This document shows positions 25,121-33,281 of a stretch of 64,000 bases of DNA, in pieces. How positions within the stretch are numbered: the first letter of the stretch is position 1; the number at the start of each line of letters is the position of its first letter. Made by a program: the position numbers and the translations under genes. This DNA is from Chloroflexota bacterium (GTDB lineage: Bacteria; Chloroflexota; Anaerolineae; UBA4142): NCBI GenBank assembly GCA_016219275.1, contig JACRBM010000058.1:124001-188000 (forward strand), in the 5' to 3' direction. A model generated the notes under the pieces. That model was not told the origin of the DNA and made no database searches. It was given only the letters and a program-made list of their open reading frames with translations.

Positions 25121-26566
25121 CTATACTTTGGCGTGTTCGTGTTCGTCAGTAAAGAGCGGCAGGAATTTTGCCGCGAGTGCGAAGGCGACCACACCCAAAC
25201 TCACGATCGAGACCGTAATCCAGATTTCACTCCACGCTGGGACGTAGGTCGCGCCGCCGTTCGCATACGCCCACCAACCCAGGAGCGACGTATTCAAGCG
25301 ATTCAGGATCACGCCGCCGACGATCAAACCGCCGGAGGCAAACACCACACGCGGATTTTCGCGACCCCGTTTTGTGGCGAGCACGACCATTGGCACAATG
25401 ACACCCAGGATCATTTCGATTCCGTAGAGCGTGGTGTGGAATCCCGAAATGGTGAGCGCCGACCATGCGCCGCGCATCGTCAAATCCGCGATCTTGGCGA
25501 TGAGGTAAATGCCGAGCACGACCGCCGCCGCGCGTCCCAGACCCTTGAGCAGGTTGCTTTCCAATTCGCGACCGAACGCGCGCGCACTCAAATTCGATTC
25601 GACAATCGTCATACCCAAGCCGACCGCAACCGCGCTGATGAAGAAGAACACGGGCATCAACGGCGAGTACCACAGCGGATTGATTTTTTCCGGCACGATC
25701 AGGAACAGACTGCCGAGCGACGATTGGTGCAACGTCGAGAGACACATGCCCAGGATCACGAGTGGCAGTGTGATCGCGCGTACCACCTTGAGGGGCCATT
25801 TCAATTGGAAGCGTTCAAAGATCATCGGACTGAACTCGAGGACGAGCACGGTCGTGTAGAGAATCACGCACCACGCGACTTCGAGCATCGGCGAGTGGAT
25901 GTTCCACATGTAGAACACATGCCAGATATTGTACCAGCGACCCAGGTCGAAGAGTAAGCCGACGATGACAAGCAAGTAGCCGAGCAGCGCGGTCAAGATC
26001 GCAGGGCGGACGATGGGATTGTACGCTTTCAGGTTGAACACGTGCACCGTGCCAGCCATAACGAATCCACCCGCCGCCAGCGCCACACCGCTCACCACGT
26101 CGAACCCGATCCAGAGTCCCCAGGGAAACTCGTTGCTGAGGTTCGTCGTATAACCGATCCCGAAGAAAAAACGTGCCACTGCGATGCCAATCGCGACGAT
26201 CCACAATATGGCGATGAACGTCACCGCCAACACCGTCCTTGCCGGGATGCTCGGCACCTGGATGCGCTTTAGGACCGGGTAGCGCTCGCTGAGTGGTTTG
26301 CTATCACGCGCGGCATCGGGATTCATTTTGCGTTCGACCCACATGCCGAGTCCGAGCAACAACGCGATCGGCAAACCGACGCGAAAGACGAACAGGTACG
26401 CGAGCACTGCCGCGTCGCGGAACCACAAGAACAGATCAATGAACTGATTCGTCGCCAATGTGTAGATGACGACGCCGGCAATCGCGAGCGCGATCACGCC
26501 AGCCAAGACGAGCAGGATGTTGCGAAGGGCAATTCGGCTTTGAGTTTTCGTAGTGGTCGTAAACAT
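25121..26566 (-). CDS. NrfD/HybB-like membrane subunit (copy 2)
   Basis: 481 residues and about eleven helices. It shares with copy 1 the blocks EFPWGLWIGFDV, LFDLGRWYNIWHVFYMWNIHSP, EVAWCVILYTTVLVLEFSP and CLSTLHQSSLGSLFLI. The N-terminal extension is longer: one extra helix (about 15-37), then RVGLPIxxxLGxGMWVERKM. The function would be quinone-linked electron transfer with the 4Fe-4S protein encoded 60 bp upstream. It forms with that gene and the downstream kinase/regulator the first copy of the repeated module. No molybdenum or nickel catalytic subunit is present. Confidence 0.87.
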   Translation of the reverse strand: MFTTTTKTQSRIALRNILLVLAGVIALAIAGVVIYTLATNQFIDLFLWFRDAAVLAYLFVFRVGLPIALLLGLGMWVERKMNPDAARDSKPLSERYPVLKRIQVPSIPARTVLAVTFIAILWIVAIGIAVARFFFGIGYTTNLSNEFPWGLWIGFDVVSGVALAAGGFVMAGTVHVFNLKAYNPIVRPAILTALLGYLLVIVGLLFDLGRWYNIWHVFYMWNIHSPMLEVAWCVILYTTVLVLEFSPMIFERFQLKWPLKVVRAITLPLVILGMCLSTLHQSSLGSLFLIVPEKINPLWYSPLMPVFFFISAVAVGLGMTIVESNLSARAFGRELESNLLKGLGRAAAVVLGIYLIAKIADLTMRGAWSALTISGFHTTLYGIEMILGVIVPMVVLATKRGRENPRVVFASGGLIVGGVILNRLNTSLLGWWAYANGGATYVPAWSEIWITVSIVSLGVVAFALAAKFLPLFTDEHEHAKV

Positions 26567-26603
26567 GATTATTTCTCCCGATTCGTTTGAATAGTGTTTC
26601 CGA

Positions 26604-26629
26604 TAGGGGCGTTCAATTGAACGCCCTTA
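26604..26629. repeat. Palindrome TAGGGGCGTTC...GAACGCCC(T)TA at ferredoxin stop
   Basis: Relative of the 6849-6880 element. The right end (TTA, 26627-26629) is the TAA stop of ferredoxin copy 2 on the minus strand. Confidence 0.8.
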
Positions 26630-27529
26630 CTTATTCGTCACGCGGACGGGCGCTTCGGTCAACTTGCCGGCTTCATGGCGATGCGTCCACCAAGCGATGC
26701 CGCTCAATAATGCCAACGCGGACGCAAACACGGCAGGAATTTTCGATTGGACGTTCCAGGTATAGTTCGGTTTGGCTTCGTGCGGCAAATCCATCCGGAA
26801 ACCGAGTTGCTCGAACGGCGTCGCGCTCAGGTACAGCATCGCGGTCCCGCCGACTTCATGCTCGCCGTAGATGTGGTGCACGTACTTGTCCGGCGCTTGC
26901 GCGATGCGATCGCGCGCAATCGTCAGCAACTCGTCACGCGGTCCATAGTAGAGCGCGCGGCTGGGACATGCTTGCACGCACGCCGGGGTGTTGCGTTTGC
27001 CATCCGCCATACAACTTTGCGAGCACTTGTTGATCTTGGGGCTGGCGGAATCCCAGTTGTATTTCGGCGCGCCAAACGGACACGCCATCATGCAGTAGCG
27101 ACAACCGATGCACTTGTCGGCATCGTACTGGACCGCGCCGCTCGGCGTCTTTTCGAACGCGCCGACCGGGCACACCGATGCGCACGACGGTTCTTCGCAG
27201 TGCATACATTGCATCTTGACCGGCTTGATGACCGGTTTCTTGGGATCCTGGGAGATGTTCTTCATCTCGACGAACGTCAGCGTCGTTGCCGAGAGACCGA
27301 CCGGCGTTTCATTCGTCGGCAGATTGTTCGCGACCTTGCACGCGTTCTGGCAACTGCGGCACCCGACGCACCGGGATGCATCAATCAGAATGCCATTGCC
27401 GGCTTGAGGATACACGGGCACGGTCTTGGCATTGCCGGTCAGCACTTGCGGCGCGACATTCGCGCCGACGGTCAACATCGCCGCGCCCGCGCCGCACGCT
27501 TTCAAAAAATCACGTCGAGTGAGACTCAT
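26627..27529 (-). CDS. Tat-exported HybA-like 4Fe-4S ferredoxin subunit (copy 2)
   Basis: 300 residues from the ATG at 27529, which follows GGAGGT; an earlier in-frame ATG at 27571 lacks such a site. Twin-arginine signal (LTRRDFLKACGAGAAMLTVGA), then Cys clusters CVGCRSCQNAC, CMHCEEPSCASVC, CIGCRYCMMACPFG and CSQSC...CVQACP for four 4Fe-4S centres. A C-terminal hydrophobic segment (VFASALALLSGIAWW) can anchor it. It is the same length as copy 1 and clearly paralogous. Its stop codon lies within a palindrome. Confidence 0.9.
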   Translation of the reverse strand: MSLTRRDFLKACGAGAAMLTVGANVAPQVLTGNAKTVPVYPQAGNGILIDASRCVGCRSCQNACKVANNLPTNETPVGLSATTLTFVEMKNISQDPKKPVIKPVKMQCMHCEEPSCASVCPVGAFEKTPSGAVQYDADKCIGCRYCMMACPFGAPKYNWDSASPKINKCSQSCMADGKRNTPACVQACPSRALYYGPRDELLTIARDRIAQAPDKYVHHIYGEHEVGGTAMLYLSATPFEQLGFRMDLPHEAKPNYTWNVQSKIPAVFASALALLSGIAWWTHRHEAGKLTEAPVRVTNK

Positions 27530-27563
27530 GGGGTACCTCCGAGGGATCAGTTCGTTCGAATGA

Positions 27564-27920
27564 TTATGCAACTTTGGTTTGTGGCTTGTAGAGCGCGCAG
27601 GAAAAACAATCTTCGCGCACTTTGTGTCCGTCGGCTTGCAGCGCGAGCCAGCAGGGCAGGTCGGGATGTTTCGTCGCCGCGCATTTCGCGCGGGTGGTCG
27701 AATCGCAGTGTTTGAAATCCCAGCAATGCAGACGGATCACTTTAGTTGGCGTGCGGCGTTCCATCTCATTTTTGCGCGTGCCGTTTTCTTCGGGTGGGCG
27801 CATTTTCTTTTCAAGCCAGCGCCCCACCAAAATGGTTAGCGCAATTGGGATGCCGAGTCGCAGCGCGAACATGCCAATCAAGCCGAGCCATTCGATAAAG
27901 GTTTCGATCATCGCTTCCAT
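27564..27920 (-). CDS. Small membrane protein with Cys-rich two-CW-like cytoplasmic domain
   Basis: 118 residues. One membrane helix near the N-terminus ends in RLGIPIxLTILVGRWLEKKM, the same pattern as the N-terminal helix of both NrfD copies. The second half holds seven Cys in the order HCWDFKHC, AKC, PCW, EDCFSC, resembling the 'two-CW' Cys-rich domain found in sensors of anaerobes; it could bind zinc or an iron-sulfur cluster. It lies 34 bp upstream of ferredoxin copy 2 and overlaps the 55-residue gene before it. A regulatory or assembly role in the NrfD module is my inference. Confidence 0.72.
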   Translation of the reverse strand: MEAMIETFIEWLGLIGMFALRLGIPIALTILVGRWLEKKMRPPEENGTRKNEMERRTPTKVIRLHCWDFKHCDSTTRAKCAATKHPDLPCWLALQADGHKVREDCFSCALYKPQTKVA

Positions 27921-28075
27921 CCCACACCTCCATCGTTTGATCCTTGCGAAGGTTTGAGAACTTTCGCAAGGTTGAGTTTGCGCTCAACCAGCGCGCCGAG
28001 CGCGAGCATCGCGACGATGGGGAGAACTAGACGTGTGACAAACAACGTCGTGAGGAACAGGATTTCGCTTACCAT
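27908..28075 (-). CDS. 55-residue single-helix membrane peptide at the head of the NrfD copy 2 operon
   Basis: Starts at ATG 28075 after AAAGGAGA (minus strand) and stops at TGA 27908-27910, overlapping the next start by 13 bases. The product has one membrane helix (about 5-29) ending in RLVLPIxxMLALGALVERKL, the same pattern as in the NrfD copies and the 118-residue neighbour, then a polar tail (SQGSNDGGVGWKR). Shine-Dalgarno, overlap and shared pattern support it as real. Function unknown; possibly a small subunit that packs against NrfD. Confidence 0.7.
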   Translation of the reverse strand: MVSEILFLTTLFVTRLVLPIVAMLALGALVERKLNLAKVLKPSQGSNDGGVGWKR

Positions 28076-28169
28076 TTTGTTCTCCTTTGGAATCGCTCTC
28101 TTCTGCCTCTGTTATACTTCTTTTTCCTATGCACCCGCCATTCGTAGAACACTTGATTTTTGCAACAAG

Positions 28170-28199
28170 AAAACACCCCATTCACGCGTGGGGTGTTTT
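28170..28199 (-). terminator. Terminator of the glp operon
   Basis: Arms AAAACACCCCA / TGGGGTGTTTT with an eight-base loop, 44 bases past the glpC stop on the minus strand; it also shields the downstream NrfD operon from read-through. Confidence 0.75.
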
Positions 28200-28219
28200 G
28201 TGTATATCAGCACCGTTTT

Positions 28220-28245
28220 GGGAACGCTACGGTGAGCGTTCCCTA
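28220..28245. repeat. GGGAACGCT palindrome supplying the glpC stop codon
   Basis: GGGAACGCT ACGGTG AGCGTTCCC followed by TA; CTA 28243-28245 is the TAG stop of glpC on the minus strand. Variant of the 3486-3513 element. Confidence 0.85.
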
Positions 28246-29508
28246 CGGATTTTTCAACTGGCGTTTTTCCAAATCGAACAAACCGTACGCCGCTGCGAGA
28301 ATTTCGACTGGCGCGCGTCCCTTTTTTTGCGTGCCATGTTGCAATTGCCAGCGGCAGATTTCGGAATCGGCGGTGACGAACGACGCGCCGGCTTGCGCGT
28401 CTACAAAACGAAACGCCTCTTGTCCAACCTTCATCGCGATATCGTACTTTTCCGCTTTGTACCCATACGTCCCGGCGAGTCCACAACATTTCGCGTCGCC
28501 CTCGCGCACGTCGAGACCTGGGATCAACGTCATCACGTCGAGTGACGGTCTGCCCATGCGATGCGCGCGCACTTGGCACGAGACGTGGTACGGCAGAACC
28601 ATTTGCAAATCGCGAAACTCGGTGTCGAGTTCACCGCGGTCGTGCAGGTCGCGCAAAAATTCTGACATGTCCCAGACCGCGTTTTTGAAACGCTGTGTGT
28701 GGTCGTTTTCGAGGTCGAGCATTTCGGACGCTTCTTCGCGCAACACCAGAACGCAACTCGTGCTCGTGCCGACAATCGGATAGCCCTTGTCCGCGAACGG
28801 CAGAAGTTTGGTGAGATTGTTTTGGTACAGATTTTTCGCGGCGGGAAATTCGCCATTGTTCAGCATCGGCAAGCCGCAACAATTTTGCGGGGGCACGATC
28901 ACTTCGAACCCGTTGCGTTCGAGCACCATCACCGCGGCTTGCCCGACGGCGGGTTCGTAATAATTCGTCGAGCAACCATGAAAGTACACGACCTTCTTGT
29001 CCGATTTCAATCGCGCGCTTTGTGTGCGCCGAAACCAGGTTGTGAAACTACCGCCGGTCGCCCAGTGCGGAATCGGCGCGTGGCGCGCGACGCCCATGAT
29101 TTTTTCCGCCATAAACCGGCTGAACGGATTGTGAAATCCCAGGTTGGCGATCTGCGGCGCGAGGTTGCCGATGCGACCCAGGATTTCGTTGCGTCCGAAA
29201 AACCAGTTGCGGAGTGGGATGCCGCGCTCGGCGACGATCTGCGCTTTGGCGCGCGCGTTGATCTCGGCGATGCGAACACCGGTCGGACACACTTCGTTGC
29301 AGACGCGGCATGCGGAACAATAATCTACCGAGTGATCGGGCGAGTGCGTTTGGACGCTCGCGCGAAATCGTTGTGCTTGCGGACCCACGTACTTGGGTCC
29401 GGGAAATTTATCCGTGACTGCCGCGACCGGGCAGTACGATGTGCAGATGTTGCACTTGATACATTCGTCGAGCGTCGTGCTGACGGAATGCCAGGATTGG
29501 GTATGCAT
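28243..29508 (-). CDS. glpC: Anaerobic glycerol-3-phosphate dehydrogenase subunit C (HdrD-like)
   Basis: 421 residues. N-terminal ferredoxin domain with CIKCNICTSYCPV and CSACRVCNEVCPTG (two 4Fe-4S centres). Then two Cys-rich CCG domains: HGC...NCCGLPMLNNG and HVSCQ...KCCGLAGTYG. It links the GlpAB dehydrogenase to the quinone pool at the membrane. Slightly longer than E. coli GlpC (396). It is the last gene of glpABC, 53 bp after glpB, with the stop in a palindrome and a terminator following. Confidence 0.9.
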   Translation of the reverse strand: MHTQSWHSVSTTLDECIKCNICTSYCPVAAVTDKFPGPKYVGPQAQRFRASVQTHSPDHSVDYCSACRVCNEVCPTGVRIAEINARAKAQIVAERGIPLRNWFFGRNEILGRIGNLAPQIANLGFHNPFSRFMAEKIMGVARHAPIPHWATGGSFTTWFRRTQSARLKSDKKVVYFHGCSTNYYEPAVGQAAVMVLERNGFEVIVPPQNCCGLPMLNNGEFPAAKNLYQNNLTKLLPFADKGYPIVGTSTSCVLVLREEASEMLDLENDHTQRFKNAVWDMSEFLRDLHDRGELDTEFRDLQMVLPYHVSCQVRAHRMGRPSLDVMTLIPGLDVREGDAKCCGLAGTYGYKAEKYDIAMKVGQEAFRFVDAQAGASFVTADSEICRWQLQHGTQKKGRAPVEILAAAYGLFDLEKRQLKNP

Positions 29509-29561
29509 ACAAGCTCCAAGTTTAAAATGAAAAGTTAAATGTGAATTGCGGCGGTCGGTGG

Positions 29562-30818
29562 TCAGCGGTCGGCGGTCGCTTTGCCGACTGCCGTGCCGGT
29601 CGCAATCGCAATGCCTTCGAGACTGCGTTCGCGGATCGCGTCGGCGTGCGCGAGAATGCCGCCCGCCGCGTACAGATTCTCAAACACGCGCGCGCCGTTT
29701 GCGTCCACCGGTTGAAAATCGCGATTGACGCGGACGCCGGTGCGAAAGACCGGATGTCCTTGCGAATCAATAAAGCGCGTGCGAAACCAATCGGTGCGCT
29801 GTGCAGGCGCGGCGAGCGGCAATCCGAAAACGACCTCCCAGGTTTTGCCGGTGTGATCGCTGTTGACGCCCCCGCCGAGAATCCCGCCGGTCGCGAGCAC
29901 GAACACGTCGCCGCGATGTTTGAGCGGACGACCGCTCGTCTCGCTTTCGACGTACTGGATGCGCCCGTTCTCTGCGTGGAACGCGGTCACTTGCATATTC
30001 ACATCCACGCGCACACCCAGCTTTTGCAAGTGCTGATTCAACGCGGTGTTCAGGCGAATGCCTGGCACGCTCGGCGGCAAGGTTGGAATCTCGAAAATGT
30101 CCGCGCCGGTCGCGTCTCGCAAATCTCCTATCACGTCGTCGTGTACGTTCATGCCGAGAATCGCCGGCAAGCCGATGCGTTCGCCTGCGCGGACAAGTTG
30201 TTTGAGCGCGCCACCCAGTTTCGCGCGCGTCGCCGTATCGTCGAGAGTGGATGCAAGTTGCACCGTGTTGCTGTCGTGCCGTGCGGTGATGGTGTCGAGC
30301 GGTAGAAACGCCGCGCGCGCGGCGTGTCCTTGCTTACTCAAATTCTCCGCGATCAGTTCCGGATAAAAATCGCGCATCCCGCGCAAGCCGACGATGAGCA
30401 TTGGTTGTTGGCGACTCAAATCGCCGGTGAGCTGCGCGCGCGGAGCGATGAATGCCGGACGCGCCGCGCCAACCGGCGAAGGCAACCACAAATTTTTCGT
30501 CGCGTTGCCTTCGTACGGCAAACCGATCTCGCGCGTGAGCGCGGCGAATTGCGCGAACGCGTCGGCAATCGCGCGGCGGTCAATCAGTGCGTACGGATGA
30601 TTCGGTTCGGCGTGCGTCAACGCGTCGAGTGAATCGAATACGTTTTGCGCCGGTGATTTTTCGTCGGGATAATAACCGAGTGCGTCAATCGTTCCCGCGC
30701 TCCAATGTGTTGCGCCCCAGCCCTTGGCGACGATCTTGACGCGCGCGCCATTTTTCGCGGCGTGATACGCGGTGACGAGTCCCGCGAGTCCTGCGCCGAT
30801 GATGACGACCTCAGTCAT
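29562..30818 (-). CDS. glpB: Anaerobic glycerol-3-phosphate dehydrogenase subunit B
   Basis: 418 residues, the same as E. coli GlpB (419). FAD-binding GxGxxG motif at the start (VVIIGAGLAGLVTAYHAAKNGARV), an N-terminal GATHWSAGTIDALGY segment and a C-terminal NLYAAGGILAHADAIRERSLEGIAIATG block typical of GlpB. It forms the soluble dehydrogenase with GlpA and passes electrons to GlpC. Its start overlaps the glpA stop by eight bases. The TGA stop falls in a CGGTCAGCGGTCGGCGGTC short-repeat run (about 29549-29580). Confidence 0.9.
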   Translation of the reverse strand: MTEVVIIGAGLAGLVTAYHAAKNGARVKIVAKGWGATHWSAGTIDALGYYPDEKSPAQNVFDSLDALTHAEPNHPYALIDRRAIADAFAQFAALTREIGLPYEGNATKNLWLPSPVGAARPAFIAPRAQLTGDLSRQQPMLIVGLRGMRDFYPELIAENLSKQGHAARAAFLPLDTITARHDSNTVQLASTLDDTATRAKLGGALKQLVRAGERIGLPAILGMNVHDDVIGDLRDATGADIFEIPTLPPSVPGIRLNTALNQHLQKLGVRVDVNMQVTAFHAENGRIQYVESETSGRPLKHRGDVFVLATGGILGGGVNSDHTGKTWEVVFGLPLAAPAQRTDWFRTRFIDSQGHPVFRTGVRVNRDFQPVDANGARVFENLYAAGGILAHADAIRERSLEGIAIATGTAVGKATADR

Positions 30819-32523
30819 GTTTCACCTCGGCTGCGCCGGTCTGCGTGTAAAAATCGCTCATTGGACTAGATAGATTTTCGTCCGGCAAATGGTCCGCGTT
30901 CATCAGCGCGAGATAGATCAACTCATCCAAGCGTTCTTGCTTCAACTGGCGTCCCCACAAAATCGGCGTGAGACCTTTCCAGCGTTCCTGGAGAAAATCG
31001 CGGAGCAAAAGATTGGGATTGGAGGTTGGAGGTTGGAGGTTGGAATTTGGAGATTGATTGCGCGAAGGTGATTGCAAATTCGCGACGTTCCAAACGTTTG
31101 CTTGTTCACTATTGACTGTTAACTGTTGACTGTTGACTGTCAACTCGTGGACAATCCCCGCCGCGCGGTACGTGCAGAATCCGCCCTGGCACGGACCCAT
31201 GCCTAGTCGTAGATCGCGCCGCAAGTCGTCGAGCGTGAATGTCGGATTGTTGCGCGCGGCATTTTCGAGCATCGCGCGTGTGACGAGTTCGCATTCGCAC
31301 ACGAGTTCACTTTGCAAATGGTTCTCTTCAACTTCGGCGAGGCGATGACCGAGCCAATAGTGCCCGTGTTCCGCGCCGGGCACCGGCGTCGTCGCGGTGA
31401 TGCACGGCTTGCGCGTGCCGAGTTGCTCGCACACCTTGTTCAGCGTGATTTCCGCCATCAAGCGGAACGTCGTCCACTTGCCTCCGATGATCGTGAGCAG
31501 ACCAGACATCCCATCGCGCGCTTGGTGATCGAGCAGAGTCAAGCCGCGCGTCGCGTCGCGGCTCGCGCCGGTGAAATGTTCTTGGTAGAGTGGACGCACG
31601 CCCGCCCACGCGCGCACGACGCGCGCGCGGCTGATCCCAGGAATCAGTTTGTCGCCTTCATTCAACAACAGTTCGACTTCCCAGGGTTCGATGCTCAAAT
31701 TTTCCGGATGCGGCACGCGTTCGTCGGTCGTGCCGATCACCGCGACGGTGTGAATCGGCACGATGATGTCGCCGTCGTCCGGCATCTTGCAGCGATTGAG
31801 GACGGTGTTGATGAGCCGATGATTCATCGCGAGCATCACGCCCTTGCCGGGAATCACGTCCACGCGCAGTCCCGCCGTCTGCGCGATCAAGCCCGCCCAC
31901 GCACCGGACGCGTTGAGCGTCATCGCCGCGCGAATCTCGACGTCCTCGTCGTGCATCACATCGCGCACACGCGCGCCGACGACGCGATTTGTTTCGACGA
32001 GCAGTTGTAAAACTTCGTGGTACGTGAGGATGCGCGCGCCGGCTTGTTGCGCGGCTTGCGCGGTCGAGTGTGTCGCTTGAAAACTATCTGCCGAACCATC
32101 GGGCACCTGGAAAACTCGACTTGCGCGCGGATTCATCAGCGGCTCGCGTTTGCGCGCGGCGTCCACCGAAATTTCTTCGCACGGCACGCCGGTTTGTTGA
32201 CACGCCGCGACGAACTTGTCCGGGTACTCTCCTTCGTCCGCCGGTGTCACGACGAAAAATCCGCTCGTGTCTTCGATGCAGTGCGCGTGCGTTTTTCGCA
32301 AGGTACGATTTTCTTGAATGCACTCGACCGCGCTCTGCGGGTCTTTGACGACGTAGCGACCGCCGCTGTGGAGCAAGCCGTGATAGCGTCCGGTGGTGCC
32401 GTGCGTCAGGTCGCGTTTCTCGACGAGGACGACGCGAAAGCCGCGCAACGCCGCGTCCCACGCGATGCCCGTCCCGGTCGCGCCGCCGCCAATGACGAGA
32501 ATGTCTGTCTCTAGACGTTTCAT
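30811..32523 (-). CDS. glpA: Anaerobic glycerol-3-phosphate dehydrogenase subunit A, with in-frame repeat-derived insert
   Basis: 570 residues from the ATG at 32523 (an upstream in-frame ATG at 32586 would cross a palindrome). FAD domain VIGGGATGTGIAWDAALRGF; RYHGLLHSGGRYV; a C-terminal BFD-like 2Fe-2S domain with CECE and GPCQGGFC. It oxidises glycerol-3-phosphate to dihydroxyacetone phosphate. After the 2Fe-2S domain a low-complexity stretch (LTVNSQQLTVNSEQ..., then QSPNSNLQPPTSNPN) is the translation of heptamer-type tandem repeats at 31015-31146, splitting the C-terminal tail (RDFLQERWKGLTP...). Length is about 28 above E. coli GlpA (542), close to the size of the insert. Confidence 0.9.
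   Translation of the reverse strand: MKRLETDILVIGGGATGTGIAWDAALRGFRVVLVEKRDLTHGTTGRYHGLLHSGGRYVVKDPQSAVECIQENRTLRKTHAHCIEDTSGFFVVTPADEGEYPDKFVAACQQTGVPCEEISVDAARKREPLMNPRASRVFQVPDGSADSFQATHSTAQAAQQAGARILTYHEVLQLLVETNRVVGARVRDVMHDEDVEIRAAMTLNASGAWAGLIAQTAGLRVDVIPGKGVMLAMNHRLINTVLNRCKMPDDGDIIVPIHTVAVIGTTDERVPHPENLSIEPWEVELLLNEGDKLIPGISRARVVRAWAGVRPLYQEHFTGASRDATRGLTLLDHQARDGMSGLLTIIGGKWTTFRLMAEITLNKVCEQLGTRKPCITATTPVPGAEHGHYWLGHRLAEVEENHLQSELVCECELVTRAMLENAARNNPTFTLDDLRRDLRLGMGPCQGGFCTYRAAGIVHELTVNSQQLTVNSEQANVWNVANLQSPSRNQSPNSNLQPPTSNPNLLLRDFLQERWKGLTPILWGRQLKQERLDELIYLALMNADHLPDENLSSPMSDFYTQTGAAEVKHD
31015..31146. repeat. Short tandem repeats inside glpA
   Basis: TTGGAGG-type units (about 31016-31060) and TTGACTGT/TTAACTGT units (about 31108-31146) lie in frame in the glpA coding sequence. 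The same unit types occur between genes at 50137, 52636 and 55229. Confidence 0.8.
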
Positions 32524-32542
32524 TTTTTGATTTCCTTTGTGC

Positions 32543-32575
32543 AGACCTGCGAGGTCTGCAAGACCTCGCAGGTCT
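32543..32575. repeat. Perfect palindrome AGACCTGCGAGGTCT/AGACCTCGCAGGTCT
   Basis: Fifteen-base arms with a GCA loop between the thioesterase stop and the glpA start. GACCTG family. Confidence 0.85.
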
Positions 32576-32578
32576 CGT

Positions 32579-33022
32579 TCATGCACTCCCGCTGACCGTT
32601 GCTTCCAAGTCGTGGATGCGTTGTTTCAAATCATCGGGCAACCGGGTTTTTTTCTTTTCGCGATAATTATACGCGACGATGACGCCTTCGCCCTCCGCCG
32701 CGATGCGGTGTGCCTGGTGGCTCACGATGCAATGCTCCATCACAAAACGATCTTCTTCGATGTGGGTGATGCGTGTGCCAACCGAAACGATATCGGGATA
32801 GGTCAGCGGCATTTTGAACTTGCATTGCACCGAACCCAGGATCGGTCCGACGTTCGATTGCGCGTTCACGCCAAAGAATCCCAGTTTTTGAAAATACGCG
32901 ATGCGCGCGCTTTCAAAGTAGCGAAGATAAATAGTGTTATTCACGTGACCCAGCGCGTCCATGTCGCCCCACGCCACGGGAATTTCAATCACGACCGGAT
33001 ATTTCGCTAGCAACTTGTTCAT
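32579..33022 (-). CDS. Acyl-CoA thioesterase, 4-hydroxybenzoyl-CoA thioesterase (hotdog) family
   Basis: 147 residues from the ATG at 33022, preceded by AAGGAAA. The catalytic block IPVAWGDMDALGHVNNTIYLRYFESAR, with the nucleophilic Asp in WGDMD, and the LGSVQCKFKMPLTYPDIVSVGTRI segment are typical of YbgC/4HBT hotdog thioesterases, which hydrolyse short-chain or aromatic acyl-CoAs in the cytoplasm. It lies upstream of glpA on the same strand with a palindrome between them, so read-through is possible but functional linkage to glp is not obvious. Confidence 0.85.
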   Translation of the reverse strand: MNKLLAKYPVVIEIPVAWGDMDALGHVNNTIYLRYFESARIAYFQKLGFFGVNAQSNVGPILGSVQCKFKMPLTYPDIVSVGTRITHIEEDRFVMEHCIVSHQAHRIAAEGEGVIVAYNYREKKKTRLPDDLKQRIHDLEATVSGSA

Positions 33023-33281
33023 TTGAGTTTCCTTGCATGGGAATTTGCGCGTGATTATACCGCGAGTGATGTGAAAACCCAAGATGGATTCCAACCCCCT
33101 CCCTCACCCTCCCCCGTCAAAGACAGGGGAGGGAATTTGAAAAGCCATGAATGCAAATCCACATAACTTGTCGCCGCGCGATGATTATGCTACAATGGCG
33201 CCATCGCTCCGAAGAGTTACATCGGACCGAGACATGCTCTACTCACTTTTGTGCGCTCCCATTTAAGGTAAAGTATACCCA
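33023..33281. other. Divergent intergenic region
   Basis: Holds a CCCTCCCC-family palindrome (33094-33134) and the promoter at 33169-33196; a second possible -10 (TATACC) lies just before the ATG at 33282. Confidence 0.6.
33169..33196 (+). promoter_or_regulatory. Promoter upstream of the O-antigen ligase gene
   Basis: TTGTCG, 16-base spacer, TACAAT (33191-33196), 85 bases before the ATG at 33282. Confidence 0.5.

Noticed and set aside
25121-27529. Polysulfide or tetrathionate reductase operon
   Set aside because: The ferredoxin and NrfD pair fits, but no molybdopterin catalytic subunit is encoded anywhere in the window, so a substrate cannot be assigned.
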